Assembly: GCA_963826795.1 (NCBI GenBank)
Contig: CAWGYT010000013.1
Span: forward strand, 124,001 to 188,000
Source of the DNA: CAWGYT01 sp963826795
GTDB taxonomy: Bacteria > Planctomycetota > Planctomycetia > Pirellulales > Pirellulaceae
Reading direction: 5' to 3'
Length of the DNA: 64,000 nucleotides
Within the stretch, counting starts at the first letter, position 1, and every line of letters starts with the position of its first letter. This document shows, piece by piece, positions 18,058-27,447 of this stretch. Under the pieces are notes generated by a model, which saw only the letters and a list, made by a program, of their open reading frames with translations, made no database searches and had not been told where the DNA came from. A program made the translations under genes and the position numbers.

Positions 18058-18587
18058 TGCAGTTTTCCTTCAATACATTCATGCAGCTGCCGTTTGGCTC
18101 GCTGCATCAGATTTTTTGCACCGTGTTCGGTGATGGCAAGTGCCTCCGCGATCTCGGAACGCGAGTTCCGATCACGGAAACGCATCATCAGTGCCAGCCT
18201 GGCCCGTTCCGTTAATTGACCGAGGCACGTCTGGAGTGCCTCCAGCATCGATTCACCGTGGTCATCCGAAGCCAAGCGTGTCCATGCCTGGTCGATTTCC
18301 TCGATCTGTTCCATCAACACCAGGCGCCCAGCTCGGCGCCGGGCGGATATACAGCGGTTGAGGGCGACCTTACGCAGGTAGGCGGTTGTCGCGGCGGGAC
18401 TGTAATGCACGAACGGTCGCTGCAGGACGGCCAGGAACGTTTCTTGCGTCAGGTCGTCCGCCTCGGCCGCATCACAGCCGAGAGCTCTCAGGTACCGCCA
18501 GACTCCCACCTGGTGGTCTTCAATCAGCCGGCTCGGATCCAACGGTCCGGTTTGGTCGGACGACGGAAGATCACGAGCAGTCGACAT
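18054..18587 (-). CDS. ECF-type RNA polymerase sigma factor
   Basis: 177 residues. Region 2 is seen as VWRYLRALGCDAAEADDLTQ followed by ETFLAVLQ, and the helix-turn-helix of region 4.2 as SRSEIAEALAITEHGAKNLM followed by QRAKRQLHECI. It belongs to the extracytoplasmic-function class common in planctomycetes. Its stop overlaps the start of the membrane-anchored DUF1549/DUF1553 gene, so that protein is the likely regulator. Target promoters are unknown. Confidence 0.9.
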   Translation of the reverse strand: MSTARDLPSSDQTGPLDPSRLIEDHQVGVWRYLRALGCDAAEADDLTQETFLAVLQRPFVHYSPAATTAYLRKVALNRCISARRRAGRLVLMEQIEEIDQAWTRLASDDHGESMLEALQTCLGQLTERARLALMMRFRDRNSRSEIAEALAITEHGAKNLMQRAKRQLHECIEGKLQ

Positions 18588-18891
18588 GAGGTTAACGCCC
18601 CAGGGATCGAATTGTACTCGCCCGACTTGGCAAACTTTTCGGAGAACTGCCAGCGGGTCGCCTTGCGGTCCGCGAAACGTCCGCGGGGGATCGGGGCGGG
18701 AAGTCGCATTCCCGTCGTTTCGGTGGGATCGCCACGCATCACGACCCTCCGCTCCATTCTATGCGAATCCGGTTGCTTTTTCAGCGCATCGTCGGCGAAA
18801 CCCCGGAAAGGCCCTGGAAGGGGGACCGCGCCGCAGAGCTTCGCTTCGGCTGACACTGGACCGGGCCGCGTATGAGATCCGTCGGTGGGAT
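18588..18891. other. Gene-free spacer upstream of the ECF sigma gene
   Basis: About 300 bases between the ECF start and the terminator of the next minus-strand operon. It should hold the promoter of the ECF gene. I see no clear consensus elements or repeats. Confidence 0.4.
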
Positions 18892-18939
18892 AGCGCAAAA
18901 AACAAGCGGCCGGGTTCGTGGGGGAACTCACCCGGCCGC
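18892..18939 (-). terminator. Rho-independent terminator of the DUF1549/DUF1501 operon
   Basis: Perfect 10-bp arms at 18906-18915 (GCGGCCGGGT on the plus strand) and 18930-18939 enclose a 14-base loop. Read on the minus strand they are followed by TTGTTTTTTGCG. The hairpin starts 30 bases after the DUF1501 stop codon at 18969. Confidence 0.85.
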
Positions 18940-18968
18940 GTTCTCCAGCTCAAATGGGGGTCGGCAAG

Positions 18969-20249
18969 CTAGGAGAACAATTCGCGGACGACCTTGCCGC
19001 CGTTGGCGATTTTCATGGGCCGGCCACTCCGGCTGGTGAACGTGGTTTCCAGCGAGATCCCCAGCGCCTGACAGACGGTGGCCATGATGTCCTGCGAGGT
19101 ATATGGTTCGGTTTCGACGGCCGTCCCGTCCACATTGGTTTGGCCGACCGCCAATCCGCCACGCAGCCCCGCGCCGCCCAGCACGACACTCCAAGCGCGT
19201 GCCCAGTGATCGCGGCCCGTATTTCCATTAATCCGCGGCGTTCGTCCGAATTCTCCCATCCAAATGATCGCCGTATCCTGCAGTAGGCCCCGCTGCTCCA
19301 AGTCCTCCACCAGCCCGCTCATCGCGCGGTCCAGGACAGGCAGACGATCGTTTTGCAAGGTCGTGAAGATATTACTGTGGTTGTCCCATCCGCCCAGGTC
19401 CACCTCGACAAACGGCACGCCCGCCTCGACCAACCGCCGGGCCATCAGGCAGCCTCGTCCGAAGCCATTGCGGCCATAGCGTTCTTGAACCGAGTCCGGT
19501 TCGCGTTGCACCTTGAACGCCTCCATCTGGGCGCTGGTCATCAGGCTGAGCGTCTTGTCCAGCACCTTGGCGTGCTCGGTCGCCGCGTCGCCCCGCTGCT
19601 GGCGAATGAAACCCGTTTCCAGCAGCTGCAGAGCCGACATTCGCTGGGCGAGTCGGTCGGCATCGAGCCCCATCTTGAGGTTTCGGATGTCGCCATTGGA
19701 GTTGACGACAAAGGGCGCCCAGGACATCCCGAGGAATCCCGGACCGACGCTGCTGCCGCCAACCGAGACGAAGGGCGGGATCTCCAGATCGTCCCGTTGC
19801 GGTGCCAGCTCGTGCGCGATCACCGATCCGTAACTCGGATGCTCAAGGTTCGGGTTGGGGACGTAGCCGGTGTGCATGTAATAGCGTCCGCGACCATGAT
19901 CCGCCTCCTGCGTGCTCATCGACCGCACGATGGACAAGAGGTGCATCTGCTGTGCGACCATTGGCAGGTGCTCGCTGATCTGGACGCCGCCCGTCGTGGA
20001 AATCGGTCGGAACGGCCCTCCGGTGGCCTGGCCCGGCTTGAGATCCCAGAGGTCGATCGTGGCCGGACCGCCTCCCATCCACAGCAGAATCGCGGCCTTG
20101 CGGCTCCGCTTCAACTCGTCCGCATGTAACCGCAAACTGCGCGTCAAGGTCAGCGCTGGAAGGGTCATCGCCGAAGCGCCGGCGAGGTGTTGCATGAAAT
20201 GCCGGCGCGTCATACCGCGCGGGGTATAGGAACGAGGCCAAAAGTCCAC
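18969..20249 (-). CDS. DUF1501 protein
   Basis: 426 residues. The N-terminus has TRRHFMQHLAGASAM, a twin-arginine-like signal as commonly seen in DUF1501 proteins, then LLWMGGGPATIDLWDLKPG, the hallmark opening of the domain, RSMSTQEADHGRGRYYMHTG, and a C-terminal WMGEFGRTPRINGNTGRDHW. DUF1501 proteins are alkaline-phosphatase-superfamily-like, probably exported and metal-binding, and in planctomycetes are almost always next to a DUF1549/DUF1553 gene. Here one lies 80 bases upstream. The substrate is not known. The gene ends at a strong terminator. Confidence 0.9.
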   Translation of the reverse strand: MDFWPRSYTPRGMTRRHFMQHLAGASAMTLPALTLTRSLRLHADELKRSRKAAILLWMGGGPATIDLWDLKPGQATGGPFRPISTTGGVQISEHLPMVAQQMHLLSIVRSMSTQEADHGRGRYYMHTGYVPNPNLEHPSYGSVIAHELAPQRDDLEIPPFVSVGGSSVGPGFLGMSWAPFVVNSNGDIRNLKMGLDADRLAQRMSALQLLETGFIRQQRGDAATEHAKVLDKTLSLMTSAQMEAFKVQREPDSVQERYGRNGFGRGCLMARRLVEAGVPFVEVDLGGWDNHSNIFTTLQNDRLPVLDRAMSGLVEDLEQRGLLQDTAIIWMGEFGRTPRINGNTGRDHWARAWSVVLGGAGLRGGLAVGQTNVDGTAVETEPYTSQDIMATVCQALGISLETTFTSRSGRPMKIANGGKVVRELFS

Positions 20250-20328
20250 GGCAGGTCTCCAGAAACAAGATGAGTTGGCGGTCAGCGTTCCGACACCTCG
20301 CTGAATTCCGCGACGATTGCGCCTTGGT

Positions 20329-22034
20329 TTAGTGATTCAAAATGAATTCGTTGCTGTTCAGCAGCGCCCACCAAATGTCCTGCAGCGCGGGCAGTTGATC
20401 TTGCGAATGGTAAACGAACAATTCCTGAAACGCTTTGACTTCGTTGGCCGTGGCGGGACGTCCCACGGACGCCAAGAAGAGCTGCTGGATTTGAGCCGAC
20501 CTCCGCGGATGAGGATCGTCGGCGATCCGCCTGAGCAAACTGCCGGGCTTTCCCTCGGTTGCCCGCTTGATCAGATCGCCGTTGAACATCATCAGCGTCT
20601 GCGTGATCGTGCCATCGAACGTGGTCGCTTCGTCGCCCTCGTCCGTACCGAAGGCGATCGTAAATTGTCGAAGCCAATCACGCTGCGCCTCCTGCTGTTT
20701 GTCGAGCGACTCGTGGGTCTTGTCCGCCTCGCTCGCGACCAGCAAGGAACGATAAAGCTGCTCAGCCGTCATCTGGCGAAGATAAAAATGAGTGAAGCGC
20801 GCTGGCTGCCCCAGGGTTGGATCGTCCGCCGCGTTCTTACTTGTAGCACGGCTCGATAGCCCATACGGCTCGCTCAGCACGATCCAGCTCATCAACTGCC
20901 GCAGGTCAAAGCTATTGCGCGCAGCTCGTCCGCCAGATACTCCAGCAGTTCCGGATAGACCGGCGGATTGTGCGGCCCCATATCGTCGATGGGGCGGGTA
21001 AAGCCGTAGCCCAAAAAATGCGCCCACATTCGATTCACGATCGCACGCGAAAGATTGGGCGAACGAATGATTAAAGTGGCAAGCTCTCCGCGACGATTCA
21101 CGTCCTGGATAAATCCACTTTTCTCAATAGCGGTTCCGTCAATGAAGACGGGAAACGCCGCTTCGAGCTTGCCGTTTCGGAGTTCGTAGTAAATTCGAGC
21201 GTTTTCGGGATCGATCGGTCGATCCTCGCCCGCAAAGTCTTGATTGGTTAACTCGACGAACGCCACGTTCCGCGTTCCAGGATCGAACCGCCGCAGCGCC
21301 GCCGTCTGGCGAAAGAATGAATTCAACTCCCAGAACTGATTCTGTTTCCATTCGTTGAACGGATGATTGTGGCATTGCGTGCACTGGACCTGCAGGCCCA
21401 GGAAGATCTTCGACGTGTGCGCGGTGGCCAACGTCGCGTCGTCCTCCAGCTTGCCCGCCAGGAAATTCACGGCCCCATTGAAGGCGGGCGATCCCGGACG
21501 GCTGGTCCCCTCCGCCGCGACGAGTTCAAACACCATCCGGTCATACGGCTTGTTGGCCGCAAAACTGTCTCGCAGGTACTTTTCCAGGCCCTGGCGATTC
21601 ACCAGGCGATCGCGGTCTTCGTCCGTGCGGCGACCGATCAACAAATTCGTCCAAATCGTGGACCAGTGATCGGCGAAATCAATCGCGTTCAGCTCGCCGT
21701 ACAGCAGGTCCTGCACAAGTCGTTGCTTTTGACCCGGCCGCCTATCTTGCACGTACGCCTGTAATTCGCCGACCGTCGGGATTCGTCCTAGCAGATCCAG
21801 GTAAACGCGGCGGCAGTATTCGTAGTCGCTCGCCGCCGCAGAAGGCAACAGCTGACTCTCCTCCCACCCCCGGCGCAACTCCTCGCCAATCCGAGCGACC
21901 GGCAGCCGTTCGGACGAGGCCGGATCCGCCGCTCGGACCGCCCCCGCACCGATCGCCGCGCCACCCAGGGCGGCCGCTGTCGCGACAAGAAGCAGCCAGA
22001 GCACGGCGTTCGGTTTGCGCGTCAACGGATCCAT
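20329..22034 (-). CDS. Secreted DUF1549/DUF1553 (CxxCH) protein, one frameshift
   Basis: About 568 residues once read through. Start ATG 22034 gives a signal peptide (AVLWLLLVATAAALGGAAIG). DUF1549 follows with CRRVYLDLLGRIPTVGELQA and QVQCTQCHNHPFNEWKQNQF (CxxCH motif). DUF1553 follows with RAIVNRMWAHFLGYGFTRPI. Near 20919 one base seems missing after YLADELRA. The natural continuation NSFDLRQLMSWIVLSEPYGL is in the next frame and runs to the stop at 20329. The length modulo three agrees with one lost base. It is the upstream partner of the DUF1501 gene and shares its terminator. Unlike the copy at 15964-18057 it has no anti-sigma-like region. Confidence 0.88.
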
Positions 22035-22255
22035 CGAGACTTTGTCGAAAACGAGTGAATGGAATTGATGAGCGGCTCCGCCTGCGTCCCGGCGAGTCAC
22101 CATCTAGAACGCGACTCGCTTCATTATGTACTCAGCGTTCCTGGCCGTCACGGAAAACCACACTCGCGTCGGGATGTGTTACCGTCCAGGATCCGTCCGT
22201 TATAGACCGTCTGGGATCGGGTGATAGACCGTCTGGGATCGGGTGGGATCGGGGC

Positions 22256-23156
22256 TCGTCTGGGATCGGGGGCCCCCTCATCCGGCCTTCGGCCACCTTC
22301 TCCCGCGCCGGGGAGAAGGAACACGGTGTTGGCACCTTCTCCCGCGCCGGGGAGAAGGAACACGGTGTTGGCACCTCTCCCGGTTCCGGGAGAGGTCGCT
22401 CGGGGCCCGCGTGGCGGGGCCCGGGCGGGTGAGGGTGGAGCGTGACGGCGGATCGCGGGCCCCCTCATCCGGCCTTCGGCCACCTTCTCCCGCGCAGGGG
22501 AGAAGGAACACGGTGTTGCCACCTTCTCCCGCGCAGGGGAGAAGGGACAGGAGGGTGTCACCTCTCCCGGTTCCGGGAGAGGTCGCTCGGGGCCCGCGTG
22601 GCGGGGCCCGGGCGGGTGAGGGTGGAGCGTCACGGCGGATCGGGGGCCCCCCTCATCCGGCCTTCGGCCACCTTCTCCCGCGCAGGGGAGAAGGAACACG
22701 GTGTTGTCACCTCTCCCGCGCAGAGGTCGTGCAGCTTTTAAGTGCTTTGTTTTCAAGCAGTTTGAGCATAGCGACAGTAGCCGTACCATGTGCACAGATT
22801 TTCGAATGATGCACCTGTGAGTGTAGCCTCGAATGAAACGTTGATTTGTCGGCGAATTCCAAAACAAACCGTAGCAATTTACACAACTTACTATTTCACT
22901 TGCACTTAAAAGCTGCACGACCTCCGCAGGGGAGAAGGGACAGGAGGGTGTCACCTCTCCCGGTTCCGGGAGAGGTCGCTCGGGGCCCGCGTGGCGGGGC
23001 CCGGGCGGGTGAGGGTGGAGCGTCACGGCGGATCGGGCGCCCCCCTCATCCGGCCTTCGGCCACCTTCTCCCGCGCAGGGGAGAAGGAACACGGTGTTGC
23101 CACCTTCTCCCGCGCCGGGGAGAAGGGACACGGCGTTGGCACCTCTCCCGAGGGAG
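22256..23156. repeat. Interspersed palindromic repeat block 2
   Basis: The same repeat family as at 418-880 but in the reverse orientation: CCCTCATCCGGCCTTCGGCC, then CACCTTCTCCC and GGGGAGAAGG hairpins spaced by AACACGGTGTTGG or GACAGGAGGGTGT, then a CTCTCCCGGTTCCGGGAGAG palindrome and a GC-rich tail. About four long units are present. One unit is split by the MITE-like element at 22723-22924. No gene is present here; the long ORFs on both strands contain only repeat-derived residues. A shorter tandem (GATCGGGTGATAGACCGTCTG) lies just before, near 22210-22255. Confidence 0.9.
22723..22924. mobile_element. 202-bp MITE-like element
   Basis: Perfect 23-bp terminal inverted repeats (22723-22745 and 22902-22924, beginning GAGGTCGTGCAGCTTTTAAG) flank about 156 bases of relatively AT-rich sequence. 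CGCA at 22719-22722 is repeated at 22925-22928. Removing the element and one CGCA restores an uninterrupted CTCCCGCGCAGGGGAG repeat palindrome, so insertion into the repeat is visible directly. It is too short to encode a transposase, so it must be moved in trans. No related full-length element is in the window. Confidence 0.85.
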
Positions 23157-23352
23157 AGCAACGCCGCGCCGAGCAACGACTCACAGGCAGTGCGATCTCC
23201 ACGTCGGGCGATCGCGGTCCCTGGGGCGGCCCGGAAGTTTTCACCAAAGGGGGGCTGCGACGGTTTCGGGCGGTCGCCTTTCGGCGGACGGTGAGTGACG
23301 CAGAAGTGAACAATTTTGCATCACCTGTACCGTTTCGATACAAGCAAAATGA

Positions 23353-23391
23353 AACAGGCGAATCCGGTCACGAAGACCTGATTCGCCTGTT
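23353..23391. terminator. Long stem-loop before the cation-efflux gene
   Basis: Perfect 12-bp arms AACAGGCGAATC and GATTCGCCTGTT, extended inward by GGTC/GACC after one mismatch, give a 16-pair stem with a 5-base loop. There is no T-run on the plus side. It could be a terminator, an RNA element or a protein site. Confidence 0.5.
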
Positions 23392-23649
23392 CCCAGCGCC
23401 AGCCGACGAATCGACTGGCCGAAGTGACGCATGAATCTCGGTTCCTATGTCATTCTGTGCCTATATTTGCGTCAAATCGACCGTAGTCGCTGGAATTCAG
23501 AGACCTCTTCTGAACCGACCCCGAAAATTTGCCTCTCCTCAGTACCGGCCCCCAAGCCTTCCTCTGAAATTCGTTTATCTTGTAAAGCAACGATCGTACC
23601 AAAGTCACGCAATGCATCGAATTCAAGTCGATGGCAGTGGAGTCCGCCC

Positions 23650-24555
23650 TTGTCTGAAATTTTCGCCGCTGGACCGCTGTATCGCGAGGCGTCTCGGGCG
23701 GCCCTGATCGGGCTCGTGGTGAACATCGCGCTGGGCGTCACGAAATTGGTCGGCGGAGTGGTTGGTAGTTCGTTCGCCCTGGTCTCGGACGCGGTCAATT
23801 CGCTGGGTGACGCGGTCACGACGGTCGTGGTGTTGATCGCGTTGCGCGTCGCACAGCGGCCGCCCGACGCGGAACACCCGTACGGGCACACCCGCGCGGA
23901 GGCGATCGCGGCCTCCAACGTGGCGGTGTTGATTATTCTTTCGGCGATCGCAATCGGATGGGAATCGGTTTGTCGAATGACCGCGCCGCATCCGCTGCCT
24001 CCGATCTGGACCCTGTGGATGGCGGGCGCGAACGTGGTCATCAAGGAGACGCTCTACCGCTACAAGTACCGCGTGGGTCAACGGACGGGGTCCAGCGCCT
24101 TGATCGCGAATGCCTGGGATCACCGCAGCGACGCCTTCTGCTCGTTGGCCGTCCTGGTGGGACTGGGAATCGTGCGGTGGGGCGGTTCGGGGTGGATCGG
24201 AGCGGACGAGGTCGCGGCCCTGTTCGTCGCCGCGGCGATCGTTTGGTCCGGGGTCAAGCTGTTTGCCAAAAGCGCCAGCGAGTTAATGGACGTGCAGGGA
24301 CCGGACGACGTGGTGGCCGAGATTCGGCGCGTGGCGGAGGGCGTTACGGACGTCCAAGCGGTGGAGAAACTGTGGGTCCGCAAATCGGGTCTGGAGTACT
24401 TCGTCGACATCCATCTCGAGGTCGACCAGTCGCTAACCGTGGCGGAGGGACATCGCATCGGCCATTGCGTCAAGGACTGCTTGAGGCAACGGTTTCCCGC
24501 CATCCGCGACGTGCTGGTCCACTTAGAGCCCTATCCGCACGTCCACGACCGCTAA
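23650..24555 (+). CDS. Cation diffusion facilitator (CDF) metal efflux protein
   Basis: About 301 residues with homology starting at LYREASRAALIGLVVNIALG. Membrane helices include VTKLVGGVVGSSFALVSDAV, which has the family SDAVNSLGD metal site; GHTRAEAIAASNVAVLII, which has the HPYGHTRAE motif; and the helix ending in NAWDHRSDAFCSLAVL, with the second metal-binding pair. The C-terminal cytoplasmic domain (VEKLWVRKSGLEYFVDIHLE) is the usual dimerisation fold. These proteins export divalent metals such as Zn or Fe by proton exchange. There is no ATG near the homology start. The TTG at 23650 is my choice; the ORF reaches 23431 with unlike sequence. Confidence 0.88.
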   Translation: MSEIFAAGPLYREASRAALIGLVVNIALGVTKLVGGVVGSSFALVSDAVNSLGDAVTTVVVLIALRVAQRPPDAEHPYGHTRAEAIAASNVAVLIILSAIAIGWESVCRMTAPHPLPPIWTLWMAGANVVIKETLYRYKYRVGQRTGSSALIANAWDHRSDAFCSLAVLVGLGIVRWGGSGWIGADEVAALFVAAAIVWSGVKLFAKSASELMDVQGPDDVVAEIRRVAEGVTDVQAVEKLWVRKSGLEYFVDIHLEVDQSLTVAEGHRIGHCVKDCLRQRFPAIRDVLVHLEPYPHVHDR

Positions 24556-24564
24556 GCGAGCGGG

Positions 24565-24837
24565 TCAGCGCCGCCGCCGTGACCGGCCCAACGCGTCAAA
24601 GGCGAGGCGAAAGGCGTTTGCCCCGAGCAGTAGCAGCATCGGGAGGACGAGGACGGAAATCACGAACATGGCTCGGCCCGACGCACCGCCGGCCAGGCCC
24701 TGCACCAAAAAGCGGCCTCCGGTCGCGGTCATGGCGGACACGAGCAGGACGAGCATCATCGTGGTGAGTGTAAAGCGGGGTCGCCAGCTCCGCCTGGCAG
24801 AGGCAAGCTGCGAATCCGAGCGGGCCGGTGGGGGCAT
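24565..24837 (-). CDS. Small two-helix membrane protein
   Basis: 90 residues from ATG 24837 (or 95 from 24852). A charged N-terminus (RRSWRPRFTLTTMMLVLLVS) leads into two hydrophobic segments, the second FVISVLVLPMLLLLGANAF, and the protein ends in SRRRR. No family is recognised. It is convergent with the CDF gene, with a 9-base gap between the stop codons. Confidence 0.5.
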   Translation of the reverse strand: MPPPARSDSQLASARRSWRPRFTLTTMMLVLLVSAMTATGGRFLVQGLAGGASGRAMFVISVLVLPMLLLLGANAFRLAFDALGRSRRRR

Positions 24838-25036
24838 GTCCGATTCTCTCAATTATTCCGGTTGTATCGCCGATTGGATTTTTAGCAGCCGCATTGAACC
24901 GGCGTTCCGCAGCGGCCGCTCGCCAAGCGAGGGGGTCGCCGGCCGGTTTCTGCGCGGGGCTGACTGACCGACGAGCGGCTTGTACCGCACGAGCCGTCGT
25001 CCCTTCTGCAGACCCAGAGACCCAACGAGCAGCAAT

Positions 25037-25387
25037 ATGAACAGATTATCACTTGCAGCCGGCCTGTTGATTGTGACCTCCCTGGCGACCGGTTGTCACT
25101 CAAGAATGGGGGGCGGATGCCGCGACGGAAGCTGTGGCCTGCTAGGGGGCGGCGCCTGCAGCGGCGGCGCTTGCGGGATCGGCGACACGCTGGACCCCTC
25201 GGACACCGGACCCGGCGGACCGCTGGCGGGGCTCCATGGCGCCAAGCATCAGGGACCTCAGTCTCACACAGGCCCCGCACCGGGCCCGGCCATGGGACCG
25301 GCTCAGCCGACCTACGGGTATCCGTATTACACCACCCGCGGACCGCGTGACTTCCTGAATCCGAATCCGCCCAGCATCGGACCCTAA
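25037..25387 (+). CDS. Small Gly/Pro-rich lipoprotein
   Basis: 116 residues. The N-terminus is a lipoprotein signal (LLIVTSLATGCHS), with the lipid-accepting Cys near residue 20. The mature part has three clustered cysteines in GGG/CSGGAC repeats and then a Gly/Pro/His-rich tail without predicted folds. It is probably anchored in a membrane facing the periplasm or cell surface. Start ATG 25037 is the only start giving the signal peptide. Function unknown. Confidence 0.65.
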   Translation: MNRLSLAAGLLIVTSLATGCHSRMGGGCRDGSCGLLGGGACSGGACGIGDTLDPSDTGPGGPLAGLHGAKHQGPQSHTGPAPGPAMGPAQPTYGYPYYTTRGPRDFLNPNPPSIGP

Positions 25388-25430
25388 GGAACCGACGGCT
25401 TGCGTCACACGCCGGTTTGCGAGCGGTCAT

Positions 25431-26714
25431 TTACTTGCGATAACGCCCGACCACGACGGTGATGTTTTGGCCTCCGAAGCCAAAGCTGTTGTTGAGGGCG
25501 AAATCGCAGCGAGTTTCGCGGGCCTGGTTGGGGATGTAATCCAGATCACACAGTGGATCCGGATTCTCATAGTTGATCGTCGGCGGCAAGACGTTGTCGC
25601 GGATGGCCATCAGGCACACGATCAGTTCGGTGACACCGGCGGCCGCGATCAAATGCCCCATCATGCTCTTGGTGCTCGAAACCGGGACTTGCAGTGCGTT
25701 CTCGCCGAAGACTTGGTGGCAGGCCAGCGTTTCGACTTTGTCGTTCACCGTCGTGCTCGTCCCATGGGCGTTGACATAATGGATCTGCGAGGGGTCGAGC
25801 GAGGCGTCGGCCAGCGCCATCCGCATGCAAGCGATCGCCCCACGGCCCTCGGGATGGATATCGGTGATCCGGTAGGCGTCGGCGGTCGAGCCATAGCCGA
25901 GGACTTCGCCGTAGATCGGGGCCGCTCGCCGAACCGCTCGCTCGAGATCCTCCAACACCACCATCGCCGCCCCCTCACCGAGCACGAAGCCATCTCGAAG
26001 TCGGTCGAACGGACGGGACGCCCGCTGGGGTTCGTCGTTGCGCGTCGAGAGCGTCGTGAGGAGGCTGAAACCGGTCACCCCGAAGGGGTGAATCATGCTG
26101 TGGGCGCCGCCGGCCAGCATCACGTCGGCGTCACCGCGGCGAATCATTTCGGTTGCTTCCCCGATCGCCTGGCTGCTGGCGGCGCAGGCGGTCAAGCAGT
26201 TCACGTTGGGACCCTGGGCGTCGAACATGCTGGCCAGGTACCCGGCCGGCATATTGGGCTCCTGCTCCAACTCGGCCATCGGATTCAGTGTTTCGAGCCC
26301 CACCTTGATGAACTGCGCGATATCCAGGTGATCGTCCACGAGGGCGCGGGTGATCATGTTGGTGAACGACGCGAAATCTTGATTTCCTTCTCCGCTGCCC
26401 AAGTAGACTCCGAACCGGGTCGGGTCCAACGGCGCGTCCAGACAGCCGGAACCTTCGATCGCCTCCTTGGCCGCCCCTGCCGCGAACCGCGTGTGGCGGG
26501 CTCGATAGCGCCATACATCCGGATCTTCGCCCAGATCCGTGATGTCCCAATTCTTGATCTCCGCCGCGATCCGCGTCGGAAATCGGCTCGCATCAAACAC
26601 CGTCAACGGTCCGACGCCCGAGCGGCTCTCTTTCAATCCGCTCCACATCGTCTCCGTATCGTTGCCCAAGGGATTGATGCAACCGACGCCCGTCACCACT
26701 ACACGTCGTCTCAT
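25431..26714 (-). CDS. fabF: Beta-ketoacyl-ACP synthase II-type (FabF-like) condensing enzyme
   Basis: 427 residues. The thiolase-fold synthase has the complete Cys-His-His set: CLTACAASSQ near residue 176, NAHGTSTTVND and KSMMGHLIAAAGVTEL. It condenses an acyl chain with malonyl-ACP. ATG 26714 (MRRRVVVTGVG) is preferred to 26723, because an AGGGA Shine-Dalgarno lies about 10 bases before it; the upstream gene stop overlaps the earlier ATG. It is the last gene of a four-gene minus-strand set with a dehydratase, a carrier protein and a degenerate dehydratase. This suggests a dedicated lipid or polyketide-like acyl chain in addition to housekeeping fatty-acid synthesis. Confidence 0.9.
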   Translation of the reverse strand: MRRRVVVTGVGCINPLGNDTETMWSGLKESRSGVGPLTVFDASRFPTRIAAEIKNWDITDLGEDPDVWRYRARHTRFAAGAAKEAIEGSGCLDAPLDPTRFGVYLGSGEGNQDFASFTNMITRALVDDHLDIAQFIKVGLETLNPMAELEQEPNMPAGYLASMFDAQGPNVNCLTACAASSQAIGEATEMIRRGDADVMLAGGAHSMIHPFGVTGFSLLTTLSTRNDEPQRASRPFDRLRDGFVLGEGAAMVVLEDLERAVRRAAPIYGEVLGYGSTADAYRITDIHPEGRGAIACMRMALADASLDPSQIHYVNAHGTSTTVNDKVETLACHQVFGENALQVPVSSTKSMMGHLIAAAGVTELIVCLMAIRDNVLPPTINYENPDPLCDLDYIPNQARETRCDFALNNSFGFGGQNITVVVGRYRK

Positions 26715-26719
26715 GTAAC

Positions 26720-27252
26720 TCATTCCCTTTGACTGGCACGTTCGGCAGCGAGCAGATGCGCGGGGATCTCCAGTGGTTGCCCTTGAGCATCGACGGCCAC
26801 ATCGAAGAGCCGGAAAATGCGCAACATTCTCATCAGATCGCTGGCCGCGAAGAACTCCCGGTCGATGTGCTCGCGACCGACCTGCGCGAACGTCAACTCG
26901 GCCTCCAGGATGGGTTCACCGTCTCGATCGGCGCGGCGCTCACGAACCCCCCGTCTTCCTGCAAGCTTTCCAGCTCGACCGCATAGCGTAACACATCGCC
27001 CGGGCGGGCGTAACAACGAATGCGGGACCGGGCGACTTTCGCCAGCACGATATTGGCCCGGAAATCAAAGGTCTGTCCGATCAACAGCCCGCCAGCCTGA
27101 GCAAATCCTTCCAGGATCAGCGACGGGGTCATCACGGGGTAGCCCGGGAAGTACTCGTCAATGTGTTCCTCGGCGAGCGACACGGCCTTGATGGCCTCCG
27201 CCCGACGGCCACACTCGAACGCGACGAAGCGATCAATCCAAAACCAACGCAT
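26720..27252 (-). CDS. FabZ-like hotdog protein lacking the catalytic His, one frameshift
   Basis: About 177 residues when read through. It starts MRWFWIDRFVAFECG and has the hotdog-fold dehydratase pattern EEHIDEYFPGYPVMTPSLIL followed by EGFAQAGGLL. In active FabZ proteins the segment is HFPxxPVMPGVLxxE; here the His is Tyr and MPG is MTP, so ordinary dehydratase activity is unlikely. Near 26934 one base seems missing; after EDGGFVSA the sequence continues in the next frame as RADRDGEPILEAELTF. The stop overlaps the start region of fabF. A role as an inactive partner subunit of the upstream FabZ, or as an acyl-binding protein, is inference. Confidence 0.75.
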
Positions 27253-27299
27253 GACAGCCCGGTCTATCCCCAGGGGATGAACGAGGAGCAGGATCTAAA

Positions 27300-27345
27300 G
27301 CGCCCGTGGTGACAGGCGCCCGTGGTGACAGGCGCCCGACGTCAC
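27300..27345. repeat. Short direct repeat between ACP and fabZ-like genes
   Basis: GCGCCCGTGGTGACAG occurs twice in tandem and is followed by a diverged third copy starting GCGCCCGACGTCACAG. It lies in the 195-base gap between the ACP and fabZ-like genes. No function is evident. Confidence 0.6.
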
Positions 27346-27447
27346 AGCAAACCTCGTCGCGATCGCCCGGGTCGAGGCGGGAGAAGTCCGACGGACGCCG
27401 TCCGATTCTGCCGCGCCCTAACACCAGCCCGAGTTTCACGGCGGTGG

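Noticed and set aside
22148..23176. 342-residue ORF on the minus strand through repeat block 2
   Set aside because: The translation is repeat-derived low-complexity sequence, interrupted by the MITE. No homology or start signal.
24555..25036. Metal-responsive regulator or riboswitch near the CDF gene
   Set aside because: No recognisable regulator ORF or riboswitch-like conserved structure could be seen.
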